This document shows positions 19,057 to 28,163 of a DNA stretch of 64,000 bases, piece by piece. The DNA comes from Clostridiaceae bacterium BL-3 (GTDB lineage: Bacteria > Bacillota > Clostridia > Clostridiales > Clostridiaceae). Under the pieces are notes generated by a model, which made no database searches, was not told the DNA's origin, and saw only the letters and a program-made list of their open reading frames with translations. The first letter of the stretch is position 1, and every line of letters begins with the position of its first letter. A program made the translations under genes and the position numbers. The DNA is taken from the NCBI GenBank assembly GCA_902809985.1, contig CADDXC010000002.1:124001-188000 (forward strand), read 5' to 3'.

Positions 19057-19287
19057 TCAATAACTATATCTCAAGCTGCAGTGGGGATAGGTATTGTTCT
19101 TACACTGCTTGTGGCTATTACAAAGAATATAATACCTGGCATTTTGTTTCATATTGTATTTAATATTAGCGGAACTATTTCAAATGTTAAAAATATCGTA
19201 CAGGCTTATTTTATGGCTGTGATTTTGGCTATTTGTCTGTTTTATACAATGTACTTATTAAAATTCCTGAGGGAAATTGCTAATTGA
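19057..19287 (+). pseudogene. C-terminal fragment of a CPBP-family membrane protease
   Basis: About 77 residues are readable after an in-frame stop, with no ribosome site. The segment contains two hydrophobic helices and the last CPBP motif (PGILFHIVFN, His and Asn conserved). The N-terminal half with the glutamate motif is absent, so this is a remnant left beside the tRNA. Confidence 0.7.
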
Positions 19288-19369
19288 TTATAAAAAACTG
19301 TAAATAGTTTTCTGAAAAAATTTATAGTATAATAAAATAGTGTAGCTTGAAAAAGGAGGTAAATAGAAA

Positions 19370-20038
19370 ATGATTCTATCAAAACCATGGGACTGGACTA
19401 AAAATTCTAATGATAAATGGCTTGTGCCCTGCATGGAAAGTGCATATTTTGCTGAGATATGGAAAGCACAGAAATTTCAACACTTCTTGGATTTAGGCAG
19501 TGGACTTGGGCGACATTCTATATATATGGCCCATAAAGGTTTTTCTGTAACTGCTGTAGATTTATCAGACTATGGCATCCGGCATTTGTCCGATTGGGCC
19601 AAAAGAGAAAGTTTGGATATTGAAACTCGTCTATGTGATATACTCTCGCTGCCATTTTCGGATAATAGCTTTGATTGCATGTTTGCTTATAATGTAATCT
19701 ATCATACAGATACTCAGGGTTTTGTAAAAATATTGGATGAGATTAAGCGTGTATTGAAGCCTGGAGGAGAGATATTCCTTACTCTAATTTCAAAAGGAAC
19801 ATGGGATTTTCAGAATGCCGAGGAAAGCCGACGGCTTGATGACAATACGATTCTCCGCAACGAGCATGAAACAGAAAAAAATGTCCCGCATTTTTATGCA
19901 GATTTAAAAGATATTGAACATTTTTTTAGTGACTGGAAAATGCTGAGTTTACCAAAAGAGTGGTGTGAGTATGGCTTGGATAGATCCAGGCACTACAGCA
20001 AGCACTGGTCACTCTGGTTAAAAAAAGTTTCTGTTTGA
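19370..20038 (+). CDS. Class I SAM-dependent methyltransferase
   Basis: The 222-residue protein has methyltransferase motif I (FLDLGSGLGRHS), the acidic end of strand 2 (VTAVDLS), motif II region SFDCMFAYNVIYH, and VLKPGGEIFL. Homologues occur next to resistance-like genes, but the substrate cannot be told. ATG follows AAAGGAGG. The 435 bases after it (20039-20473) hold no gene I can support apart from the PadR promoter at their end; a 95-codon open frame there has no recognisable content. Confidence 0.85.
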   Translation: MILSKPWDWTKNSNDKWLVPCMESAYFAEIWKAQKFQHFLDLGSGLGRHSIYMAHKGFSVTAVDLSDYGIRHLSDWAKRESLDIETRLCDILSLPFSDNSFDCMFAYNVIYHTDTQGFVKILDEIKRVLKPGGEIFLTLISKGTWDFQNAEESRRLDDNTILRNEHETEKNVPHFYADLKDIEHFFSDWKMLSLPKEWCEYGLDRSRHYSKHWSLWLKKVSV

Positions 20039-20400
20039 TGCATTCAGGCATAATTATGGAGAGAGTGTTTGCTTCTCAACTTGCTTTCACTGTTTTTTCA
20101 GTGCTTTCTAACATTTTAGTAGAACAATCAAGGAGTCCCTTCATTGTGAATTGGGTTAGGTATTTTTATCAGGCGTGGAAAATATTGAATCCCAATTTCA
20201 TCTTTATGTATTTCTACAACAATCAAAGCAGTAAAAATTGCCATAATCAATTCTACGTCAATATTGCGTCTCATCCGTCTCCCACCTGCCATCTTCTTAC
20301 AATTTCGATGAAGCTGCTGTAAAGAAAATCTACATGTTTAAGCTCATTTTTTCCCTATATAACCAAAGAAATGCTAATAACCTTATTAATTTTATACCTA

Positions 20401-20452
20401 TTGACATATATATCATTAAATGATATAGTATATTAAATGATATATCATTTAA
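20401..20452 (+). promoter_or_regulatory. PadR promoter with overlapping operator palindromes
   Basis: TTGACA at 20401-20406 and TATAGT at 20424-20429 are separated by 17 bases. ATATCATTAAATGATAT overlaps the spacer and -10, and a perfect 20-bp palindrome (TTAAATGATA with its complement) covers 20433-20452. The arrangement fits autorepression by the PadR protein encoded next. Confidence 0.75.
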
Positions 20453-20473
20453 TGAAATATTTAGGAGGTAAAC

Positions 20474-20806
20474 ATGCCTAGAAATAATTCTCTAAAGATG
20501 GGTGAACTCACAGATGCTTATTATTATATTTTACTTTCTTTAATAAAACCTAAACATGGATATCTGATTATGAAGTCAATTGAAGAAATGTCTCAAGGTA
20601 GTTTTTCAATAGGTCCTGCATCATTATATACGAGTATAAAAAAACTTCTTGATGGTGGTCTTATAAAACTTAATGGGGATTCACAACAGAAAAAAATTTA
20701 TATTATTACAGATAAAGGTATTGAGTTTTTAAAAAATGAGGTTAGAAAAAAACGAAAAATGGTCGAGATTGCTGAGAAGATATTTAATAGTGAGGAGATG
20801 TTATAA
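20474..20806 (+). CDS. PadR family transcriptional regulator
   Basis: The 110-residue protein is a minimal PadR winged helix (AYYYILLSLIKPKHGYLIMKSIEEMS, ASLYTSIKKLLDGGLI) with a short C-terminal helix. ATG follows TTAGGAGG. It lies three bases before a DUF2812 membrane protein, the usual partner of such regulators, and probably represses the pair from the palindromes in its promoter. Confidence 0.92.
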   Translation: MPRNNSLKMGELTDAYYYILLSLIKPKHGYLIMKSIEEMSQGSFSIGPASLYTSIKKLLDGGLIKLNGDSQQKKIYIITDKGIEFLKNEVRKKRKMVEIAEKIFNSEEML

Positions 20807-20809
20807 GAT

Positions 20810-21532
20810 ATGTTTAACACAAAATACGTTATGAGCAAAGGTTTGGCTTTGGCAGAAAATGAGGAAATGGAGATGCTGTCATCTTATGCTAGGGAAGGCT
20901 GGATTCTGTATAAATTTGGTACTTTAGGGTATAAGCTAAAAAAATCCAATCCACAGCAATTACAATATTCCCTTGATTATAGAAACAACCCGGATAAAGA
21001 ATATTTTTTGTACTTTAAAGAAGCCGGATGGTCTTACGTATGTTCTATAGGAAATACAATTCACATATTTAGTGCACCTGAAGGGACAAAACCAATATAT
21101 ACTGACAATGATACTGAATCGGAAAAATATGTGGGCCAGTATGAAATGACAAAAAAGATTGCAATACCATCGTCGCTATGTACTATTTTGCTTCTTATTT
21201 TAACATCGCTTTCCAAATACGGCTATATACCTGATATATATAGAAAGATATTTGGCATTCTTTTAATAGCATCGGTTATAATTACTGTTTATACAGTGAT
21301 TCCATGTATGTCTTTTTATTCTAAGATAAACAAGTCAGGGATAAAGGAAGATACAAAAAACAGGAGTAGAAATTATAAGATTGCCTATGTATTATTAACA
21401 ATTATGACATTATTATTAGTAAGTCTATTTTTATTAAGTAAATTTAATTTTTTAAGTATAGGTAATGCTGTATTCTATATAATTTTCTTTATATGCATTT
21501 TATTAGGGATATTCATATGTTTTATCAAATAG
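20810..21532 (+). CDS. DUF2812 domain membrane protein
   Basis: The 240-residue protein has an N-terminal soluble DUF2812 domain (about residues 1-115, with EMLSSYAREGWILYKF and KEYFLYFKEAGWSYV) and four hydrophobic segments afterwards. DUF2812 genes commonly follow padR genes; the function is unknown. It is co-transcribed with padR. Confidence 0.88.
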   Translation: MFNTKYVMSKGLALAENEEMEMLSSYAREGWILYKFGTLGYKLKKSNPQQLQYSLDYRNNPDKEYFLYFKEAGWSYVCSIGNTIHIFSAPEGTKPIYTDNDTESEKYVGQYEMTKKIAIPSSLCTILLLILTSLSKYGYIPDIYRKIFGILLIASVIITVYTVIPCMSFYSKINKSGIKEDTKNRSRNYKIAYVLLTIMTLLLVSLFLLSKFNFLSIGNAVFYIIFFICILLGIFICFIK

Positions 21533-21641
21533 AAAGTCTTCAGAAACCTTTGAGTTTGCCTAATTCCATAAGAAATGATATAATCACGCTATGTATATCT
21601 GAATTCTTGTATGGAAAAAGGGAAAGTGTGAGGAATAATAT

Positions 21642-22415
21642 ATGGTAAAGTCAAATGTAAAATATTTTATGTTTTTGATGACAACTTTAATATTATCAGT
21701 ACCGTTTTATATCTGGGGTGCATTCTTTCCCGTTAAAGGGCTGCCTTTTGGCCTGCCAATCAGCTTTTTAATGATTATGGTACCTTTCTTCTTGTCATTG
21801 ATATATGCATGGAAAGAAAATGGAATAGAAAGAATTACATTTTTGTTTAAAAGTATTTTCGATATAAACAGGGCCAGCAGATGGTGGATAATTTTTTATC
21901 TGGCATGTATGCCTTTAGTTACGGTGTTAACATATTTTACAATGCGGGTGTTTCCTTTTCCGCTGCCGGCAGAAATAGTGTTTCCCTATAGAGAGATTCC
22001 GCTGATGATAGCTCTTTATTTTCTGGGAGCAATACCTGAAGAATTTGGATGGACAGCTATCCTGACTGAACCACTGACCAAAGAATATGGGCCAATTAAA
22101 GCAGGTATAATTATCGGGGGAGTGTGGGCCGTCTGGCATATCATTCCCTGGAGCTGGGCACATCCCGCAGGATGGATTATTGGAATGTGCATTTTAAATG
22201 TTCTTATGAGAACTGCAATGATCTATGCCTATATGTATGGTGGCAAAAGTTTGTTCACAGGTCTGGCTTTTCATACCATGATAAATGTGACAACAGGTAT
22301 TTTCCCCAACTACGGCTCACATGTAAACACATGGCTTTTTAGTGCATGGATGGCTGTTGTACTGTTGTTGGTTATATGGTTTGTAAAAAGAAAAAATAAA
22401 GCTTATGAATACTGA
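21642..22415 (+). CDS. CPBP family intramembrane metalloprotease
   Basis: The 257-residue protein has about seven membrane segments and the family motifs: paired glutamates in PEEFGW, the WAVWHIIP motif and the late FHTMIN motif. Relatives process prenylated or leaderless peptides or confer self-immunity to bacteriocins. ATG lies behind GTGAGGAATAAT. Confidence 0.88.
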   Translation: MVKSNVKYFMFLMTTLILSVPFYIWGAFFPVKGLPFGLPISFLMIMVPFFLSLIYAWKENGIERITFLFKSIFDINRASRWWIIFYLACMPLVTVLTYFTMRVFPFPLPAEIVFPYREIPLMIALYFLGAIPEEFGWTAILTEPLTKEYGPIKAGIIIGGVWAVWHIIPWSWAHPAGWIIGMCILNVLMRTAMIYAYMYGGKSLFTGLAFHTMINVTTGIFPNYGSHVNTWLFSAWMAVVLLLVIWFVKRKNKAYEY

Positions 22416-22473
22416 TGATCCTATTGATGTTTTTTTCATCTTTATTCAAAGACCGTCATATCTCTGAAGTACA

Positions 22474-23313
22474 TTATACACGAAATGTCTGTTTATAATG
22501 TGCTCTGCTTTTCCAGTAGATAAATAGGACAACAAGGAAGGATATGGTCTGGGCAATGGCAATGCGGAGCATTTGCAATTCATCTGTGCCGGAGGCCGTT
22601 GCCATATGTAAAATGTTGATGATTATATTATTTGTGAAGTGATCAGCCATAGACATCCAGAGTGAACCTGTAATTTTAGTAAGCAGACAGAATTTTATTC
22701 CTGTAATTCCTGTTGTTAAAATAAGTATAAGGGAAATCATGACAGTTCCGCTCATGCTGGTTTTTCCGTCCAGTAGATTGCGCATAGGAGCTGCTATATG
22801 CCAGATGCCAAATAGGAGAGAGGATAAAACAGCAGCTTTGACAAAGGAGTATTTTATTTCGAAGAGTTTGATGAACAAACCCCGGAAGATACCTTCTTCC
22901 ATGGCCACATTTATAATATTCCCGATAATGCAAAAAGTGAAAAACAACAAACCGGTTTGTCTGCCTTGATTTCCATCAATGGCATAGCTGGTTACATAGA
23001 TCTGCAGTGAAGGGGTGTTACCTCCTGACAATTGCATAAAAAATTCAATACCATAGGCAATTGTAAATACGGCTGCTCCAAGCAGGAAGCCATATAGTGC
23101 ATTTCTGACTGCTGATCTGCCAGTGAAACCCACTTGAGACCAGCTGAATGAAAAATATCGTATTGAAAATGCCAGCACAAGGATACCAGCCAGTTTGTGT
23201 ATGAATGCTTCACCGAAAATACTCTGATCAGTGCGGATAAACATGTATTCAAATACTCTCAATACAAAACATATCAGATAAATAACTAGTATGATGGAGT
23301 TGATGAGGCCCAT
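22474..23313 (-). CDS. CPBP family intramembrane metalloprotease
   Basis: The 279-residue multi-pass protein has the glutamate motif [10 protein letters not shown], the FGIWHIAAP motif and a late DHFTNN motif. Its ATG lies inside the end of the ClbS-like gene (28-base overlap), with GGTGG as ribosome site, so it depends on translation of that gene. It is a second, diverged CPBP protein beside that of 21642-22415, in opposite orientation. Confidence 0.86.
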   Translation of the reverse strand: MGLINSIILVIYLICFVLRVFEYMFIRTDQSIFGEAFIHKLAGILVLAFSIRYFSFSWSQVGFTGRSAVRNALYGFLLGAAVFTIAYGIEFFMQLSGGNTPSLQIYVTSYAIDGNQGRQTGLLFFTFCIIGNIINVAMEEGIFRGLFIKLFEIKYSFVKAAVLSSLLFGIWHIAAPMRNLLDGKTSMSGTVMISLILILTTGITGIKFCLLTKITGSLWMSMADHFTNNIIINILHMATASGTDELQMLRIAIAQTISFLVVLFIYWKSRAHYKQTFRV

Positions 23314-23708
23314 TTTCTTCCACCGGAATAAAACAATTCTTCATCACTAAACTTGTTTATCCAGGCAGTAAAGTGATCAACTGTGTCAACAAACATTTTT
23401 TGCAGTTCTTTAAGGGAATGGTTCTGATATCTGTGGTAAAATTCCTGGTACAAACCACCCAGGCCATTCCATCTATATCCGGCAGCCGGTGTGATAACTT
23501 CTTTGCATTCCAGTTCATCATGATCCCATTTTAATATTAAATTCGTCCATCCAAGCTGATATGCTATTATTTCCTGAGGAGTTCTATCTACTTCACTGAA
23601 ACGTAAATCCTTGTCACTTTCCAGAAGACCATTGAATTCTCTAATGAATATATGGGCCGTTTTTCTGATTTCAGAAATTAGAGCTTCTTTGCTGTTGTAT
23701 TCCTGCAT
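23286..23708 (-). CDS. ClbS/DfsB family protein, C-terminally truncated
   Basis: The 140-residue protein matches the DinB-like ClbS/DfsB fold ([41 protein letters not shown]). Known ClbS hydrolyses the colibactin warhead. The family is about 165-170 residues and ends with a conserved Trp-rich helix; here reading stops just after SSTPS, where the CPBP gene begins, so the last 25-30 residues are missing. It has a good ribosome site (GGGAGGGA). It could be nonfunctional, or kept only to couple translation of the next gene. Confidence 0.8.
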   Translation of the reverse strand: MQEYNSKEALISEIRKTAHIFIREFNGLLESDKDLRFSEVDRTPQEIIAYQLGWTNLILKWDHDELECKEVITPAAGYRWNGLGGLYQEFYHRYQNHSLKELQKMFVDTVDHFTAWINKFSDEELFYSGGRKWASSTPSY

Positions 23709-23761
23709 CGTTTAGTATCCCTCCCTTATTTTATTTTACTATCTAAAATTTATTTTAACAT

Positions 23762-23798
23762 AAAAAAAGCACAGAGTGTTATCGTCCTCTGTGCTTTT
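23762..23798 (-). terminator. Terminator of yjdF
   Basis: AAAAGCACAGAG pairs with CTCTGTGCTTTT; on the minus strand it ends in seven T residues and overlaps the last codons of yjdF. Confidence 0.88.
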
Positions 23799-24198
23799 CC
23801 TTATGCTTTTTCTGTCTTAATGCAAATTGTCTTTTCTTTTCTGCTTCACGCTGCTGGCGGGAGCGGGATTTCCGTTCAACTTTGCATTGCTCCCGTTGAA
23901 GCTTCAGTGCCTGCTGTGCCTTTGTACCAATGCCTGTTTTCTGCAATTGCCTTTTTAGTGTTCGCTGCATTCGTTTGGGGTTTGTATGCTTTTCATCAGG
24001 CCCTATTGCTTCAATGGATGGACTAAATTTTAACCTATTCCAGTTTTTAAGTACAAAATCATAGATTTCGCAGTCTCTGGGTTCAGCACCAAAAGTGATT
24101 TTACAAACTTCATATTTTCCCTTGTATTCGCATTCGCAAACACCTACCCAGAATGGTTCTTCAAAAAATACAGTTAATTTCGACAGAGTTTTGTCCAT
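23779..24198 (-). CDS. yjdF: YjdF family protein (DUF2992)
   Basis: The 139-residue protein has the YjdF N-terminal sheet (KLTVFFEEPFWVGVCECEY, CKITFGAEPRDCEIYDFVL) and a very basic C-terminal tail rich in Lys, Arg and Gln. The biochemical function is unknown. ATG 24198 follows AAAGGAGG, and that ribosome site takes part in the riboswitch upstream. Confidence 0.92.
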   Translation of the reverse strand: MDKTLSKLTVFFEEPFWVGVCECEYKGKYEVCKITFGAEPRDCEIYDFVLKNWNRLKFSPSIEAIGPDEKHTNPKRMQRTLKRQLQKTGIGTKAQQALKLQREQCKVERKSRSRQQREAEKKRQFALRQKKHKEKHRGR

Positions 24199-24312
24199 AG
24201 ATATTCCTCCTTTATGTCTGCCTTGCAAAGAACGGACAACCAAGGAGGCAGGTTACTTACAGTTTAAACTGCGTCCGGACTACCAACCGGAACTGTGTTT
24301 TTATCTTTGCTG
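24199..24312 (-). ncRNA. yjdF (azaaromatic-sensing) riboswitch
   Basis: The transcribed leader upstream of yjdF contains CCGG pairs flanking GTTGGTAGT, a GTAAGTAACC segment, and a final stem CTGCCT/AGGCAG. Within that stem lies CCTCCTT, which can pair with the yjdF ribosome site AAGGAGG, so the off state would hide the ribosome site. The yjdF RNA class is known to bind diverse azaaromatic compounds and to precede yjdF genes. Identification is by position and structure; I could not align it to the family model. Confidence 0.75.
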
Positions 24313-24317
24313 CTTAA

Positions 24318-24346
24318 ATACTAGCTTTTTTAGTGGTGTCTGTCAA
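24318..24346 (-). promoter_or_regulatory. Promoter of the yjdF riboswitch
   Basis: On the minus strand TTGACA (24341-24346) and TAGTAT (24318-24323) are separated by 17 bases. Confidence 0.8.
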
Positions 24347-24363
24347 GATTGACACCAATTATA

Positions 24364-25429
24364 TTACATTGCTTCGAGCAATTTCAATGCTCTGCTGGCA
24401 AAAGTATGTCTAAGTTGATGAATGGTTAAAGGCTTATCAATATCTGCTTTTTCAAGCATTCTTGACAGCAGATCATGAAAACCATTATTATCAATAGGAT
24501 TATTAAATCTTGTACGGGCAATAAATTTGTACTTCATATTAAAAAGATTATACACAGCTTCTAAGTTTTTGATGGCATTTATGGCTTTACTGTTTAATGG
24601 AACTGTTCTGTTACCATTTACAGTTTTAGTGCCTTTCAACAGCCACATATATTTTTTCTCGCTTGCTTTACGAATGCGATTAACAACTCTTACCATATTC
24701 TTGTTGACTGTTATAATCTTCTTTTCAAGTCAACATCTTTCCATCTTAGTGCTATAATTTCTCCACGGCGTAATCCTGTATTCAGCATGAAGATAATCAA
24801 ATTTAAGTGTATTAGTAATGGTTTCCCTTAATTGTTTTTCATTTTTGCAACTTTTTCTAGTCTTTTAACTTCATCATCCTCTAAAATAATCATTTCTTTT
24901 TCATCCTTAAACTGACTTTTTTCGGAATGATGACGTTAATCATTGGATTCCTTGCAATATTGCTTTTTGTATAGGCATGTGCAAAACATTCATCAAATAT
25001 CTGTTTTATCTTTTTTACTGACGAATAAGAAAGTGTCTTACTTTTCTTATTCAGGAAATTTTGTATCTCAACTGATTTGATATTTCCAAGTTGGTGATGT
25101 CCGAAGGCATTTTTAATATGTGTATTGAATATTTCTTCCATTCTGTCAAAGTTGCTATTTTCAATAGCTGTGATTTTAAATGTAAAAAGACAATTTTCAA
25201 TATAGTTACTTAGAATAATTTTTTTATTTTCTATTACACTGTAAGCAACAGCTTTCTTAAATATCTTTAATTTTCGTTTTACCTCTGTTTCTGTTTTTCC
25301 ATATTCATAATGTGGTTTCGTCATGTTTTCATCTTTATATTTTGCTACCTATCTCCAATCTTTTCGTCTGTAAATACTACCTTCACCATAATCTCTATAT
25401 TTTTTGTTTTTCTGTTCAACTGTAACCAT
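24364..25429 (-). pseudogene. Tyrosine recombinase (Tn916-type integrase), degenerate
   Basis: The minus strand encodes pieces of an integrase in at least three frames. The arm-binding start (YGEGSIYRRKDWR) is cut by a TAG, then the core-binding domain (MTKPHYEYGKTETEVKRKL) runs to 24890, the middle (LRRGEIIALRWKDVD) is frameshifted, and the catalytic part has HQLRHTFASR but stops soon after. The nucleophilic Tyr is missing. It is a remnant of an integrative element and marks the accessory region as mobile in origin. Confidence 0.85.
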
Positions 25430-25434
25430 TGATC

Positions 25435-25740
25435 TCACTCACTTTCTACAATCTGACAGTCAGCTGTTTCCACATTAAGTAATAAAATTTCATAAATCTG
25501 ACTATTTAAATGATATGAATCAGAGGTTTGCAGCTTGTTCAATTCCAATTCCGATATTTCTGAAAATAAATATTCATGTTTACTGCGTCTACCAATAGAT
25601 CGGCAGCAATTACTTCTAGTACGTATCATTACTTTTCTTACTATATAGTCAAATTGGAATTGAATAGTTGTCTGAAAATCTTGATGAATCTGATGATTGA
25701 GTTTTTCAAATGGTACTTTGCTGAAGGAAGATGGTTTCAT
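25435..25740 (-). pseudogene. Sigma-factor-like gene of an integrative element, truncated
   Basis: The 101-residue frame opens with MKPSSFSKVPFEKLNHQIHQ, typical of small sigma-70-like proteins carried with Tn916-type integrases. The usual C-terminal helix-turn-helix region is absent, and reading ends six bases before the integrase start. It has a ribosome site (AAAGGAGGTGA) that adjoins the left end of the insertion sequence. The family assignment is from memory of the N-terminal pattern. Confidence 0.55.
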
Positions 25741-25760
25741 AGAATATCACCTCCTTTCTT

Positions 25761-27599
25761 AGTCAGTGAGAAAATAGGCGTTTGCGAAACGCTGTAATCC
25801 GCATAAATGCGGTATATTTCTTGCTGCAAAATAAAATAACTCCTCACTGATTTATGGTAAAATTGAATTGAATCAAAAAACAAAATCACCATTATACCTC
25901 AGAAAGGAGTTACATATTTATGATAACATATAAACAGCTTTCTTTGGCAGATATATTTTCTGACTGCAAAGAAAAATTTCAAAACAACAAGCCCCAGTTT
26001 CTTTCTTTACTTGAAAACACTATTAATCTTGATGATTTAGTTCCCATTTCTTTCATAAATCATTTTTATGCGCCCACCGGAAGACCTCGTAAATATAAGC
26101 TTTACGCTATGCTTCGTGCTTTAATCTTGCAGCGTATTTTTTCTATTCCTAAAGATTCCCTTCTGATTATCTTCCTTAAGTATTCTCAGGAATTAAGGGA
26201 TTTCTGCGGCTTTCTTAAAGTTCCTGATGCCTCTAAATTCACACGCTTTAAACAGGATTTTATTCTGGACTTACAATTGATGTTTGATAATCTAGTTGAT
26301 ATTACTGAACCAATATGCCAACAAATTAATAAGAAACTTGCATCCATGACCATCTTCGATACTTCTGGTATTGAAGCTTTCGTAACTGAAAACAATCCTA
26401 AATATGCCAACCGCATTATAAAACAGCTTAAAACTTTTAAGAAGTTAAATGGTTTAGGTGATTCCTATGATCCTTATAAAGCTGCTTATGGTGCCATGCC
26501 TTCCCATGCTAATGCCAATCCTGCTGTCCAGCAGATGTATATTAATGGACATTTTTGCTATGCTTTTAAATTTGGTCTTGTTACCAACGGTCTTGGCATT
26601 GTAAGAAACATTTCATTTTACAATAAAAATTTCCTTAAAGCTCATCCAGACATTGTTGTTGAAAAAAAGTCCAACTCACCTGATGAGGATAAATCTCTTG
26701 CTGATGCTAAAGCTCTTATACCTGTTCTTAAGGATTTTTTAAAAAAACATCCCATGATAAACCCTAAAATATTTTTAGGCGATGCTGCCTTTGACAGCAT
26801 TGAAATTTACAGCTGTCTTTTACAGGAATTAAAGTTTGAAAAAGCATACATACCACTAAAAACTAAAATCGTATCAGAAGAATCTGATTGTCCTTTGAAT
26901 GAAGATGCTGTTCCCTGCTGTCCCCATGACCATTCACTGCCCATGAAACGGGAAAGCAGCAAATCACATTTGCGTTCAGGAATTCCTACAATGAAATTCG
27001 TTTGCCCTAAAATGAAATGGGTCTACAATAAAGAAACGAAAAAGAGTAAACGAAAAACTTTTTGTGAAGATCCCTGTACTAAATCATCCTGCGGCAGGAT
27101 GTTTTACATTTATCCTGAAAAGAACCTGCGTGCATATCCCGGAACCGTTCGTGGTTCTCAGGAATGGAACTGCACCTATAAAATTCGTTCTGCTATAGAA
27201 AAAAGTATCGAAAATTTTAAACACAGCTGCTGTATTGCAGAGCGCAGGACACAAAATGAAAAAACCCTTCATGCTGACTTGCTTCTTGCTGGTATAACTC
27301 AGCTGATAACAGCTGTCATAGCCAATAAAATACACAGGCATGAATATATCAAAAGTCTAAAACCATTAATTGCATAAATACCAGCTATTTTAAAATTTTA
27401 GAATTAATCATGGCTTTATTTCTTATGCCCTTTTTTTCTGTTTAGCTATTATAAATTACAAGAATTACCTTTAATCTTCTAAGTACCTTTTTTTGAAACT
27501 TCTTCCCATCATCAATTCATTTTTATCAGTGAGTTTTGCAATTACCTATCAGTGAGAAAAGAGAAAATTTTGTTTCTATTTTCCTCTTTCACACTGACT
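25761..27599 (+). mobile_element. Complete insertion sequence, about 1.84 kb (IS1182-like)
   Basis: The ends are inverted: AGTCAGTG at 25761-25768 and CACTGACT at 27592-27599. CAGTGAG or its complement recurs near 25845, 27530 and 27550, probably as transposase sites. Two hairpins (GCGTT-tgcg-AACGC; CCGCA-TAAA-TGCGG) sit inside the left end. One intact transposase gene lies within. No clear target duplication is visible. Confidence 0.8.
25920..27377 (+). CDS. DDE transposase, IS1182-like
   Basis: The 485-residue protein begins with a helical DNA-binding domain (GRPRKYKLYAMLRALILQR) and has the DDE catalytic core with DTSGIEAF, LGDAAFDS and a late Glu in IRSAIEKSIENFK. A Cys-rich insertion (residues about 320-400) matches the zinc-ribbon-like segment of this family. 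ATG lies behind GAAAGGAG. It is intact, so the element may still move. Confidence 0.88.
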   Translation: MITYKQLSLADIFSDCKEKFQNNKPQFLSLLENTINLDDLVPISFINHFYAPTGRPRKYKLYAMLRALILQRIFSIPKDSLLIIFLKYSQELRDFCGFLKVPDASKFTRFKQDFILDLQLMFDNLVDITEPICQQINKKLASMTIFDTSGIEAFVTENNPKYANRIIKQLKTFKKLNGLGDSYDPYKAAYGAMPSHANANPAVQQMYINGHFCYAFKFGLVTNGLGIVRNISFYNKNFLKAHPDIVVEKKSNSPDEDKSLADAKALIPVLKDFLKKHPMINPKIFLGDAAFDSIEIYSCLLQELKFEKAYIPLKTKIVSEESDCPLNEDAVPCCPHDHSLPMKRESSKSHLRSGIPTMKFVCPKMKWVYNKETKKSKRKTFCEDPCTKSSCGRMFYIYPEKNLRAYPGTVRGSQEWNCTYKIRSAIEKSIENFKHSCCIAERRTQNEKTLHADLLLAGITQLITAVIANKIHRHEYIKSLKPLIA

Positions 27600-28163
27600 T
27601 TCACCAGGGAGGTAATATTTGATGCAGAAAATGTTTTGTATCTGAGAAAAAATTTTTAGGAATTGAAAAAAGCCCGAATGGATTCTGTTATCCAAACGAG
27701 CTTTTAATATGACATGATTCTACATGTTGTAGACCTTAACTATCCCATAATAAGAATAAGATTTTTTAAAAAATTACTTTTTTCACGTAGGTAAAATTTA
27801 CACTTTAACCTCATAGCAGTGATCTCCTTATTTCATCACTTTTCTGGTTAGGTTCTAAATCAAGACCCAGTAAGCTTTTACCGTCCCGTATTTTCTTTGA
27901 AGTTTCGTTTATTTCCGAAAAATATTTTTTTGTTTTATCTATGAATTCAATGGAATTTTCTGATAAATATCTAATTTGTAAAATTTCAGGTTTATTTTTC
28001 CTTAATAGCTTCCCTGTCACGTATTTTTATAAAGTTTTTACACGTATAAGAGTAAGAGTCTTCTAATCCAGCACTGCCATTAGAAGGCTCTTAAAACGCG
28101 CATTTAATTATCTGCCAATCTGTGCATTAGTAAATTAGAAGTAGGATTGCCCTCATTCTGTCT
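27600..28163. other. Gap between the insertion sequence and oleate hydratase
   Basis: No gene can be supported here. There is a terminator-like hairpin at 27667-27706, a 69-codon minus-strand frame at 27811-28020 with no recognisable domain, and a strong 28054-28093 hairpin (AAGAGTCTTCTAAT against its imperfect complement) that could end the oleate hydratase transcript. The 13-mer AAAGTTTTTACAC at 28031-28043 recurs at 30079-30091. Confidence 0.6.
27667..27706. terminator. Terminator-like hairpin right of the insertion sequence
   Basis: AAAAGC pairs with GCTTTT and GGAT with ATCC; short A and T runs flank both sides. Confidence 0.55.

Noticed and set aside
20035-20322. A 95-codon frame after the methyltransferase, and a 53-codon minus-strand frame in the same place
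   Set aside because: Neither has a convincing ribosome site or known domain; the stretch looks like decayed sequence.
18972-28000. A second copy of the tRNA-Leu 3' end that could mark an attachment site
   Set aside because: I found no matching repeat of the T-arm/acceptor sequence in the accessory region, only chance fragments.
27811-28020. A 69-codon minus-strand frame between the insertion sequence and oleate hydratase
   Set aside because: Composition is protein-like but no family is recognisable and there is no good ribosome site; I mention it only in the gap entry.
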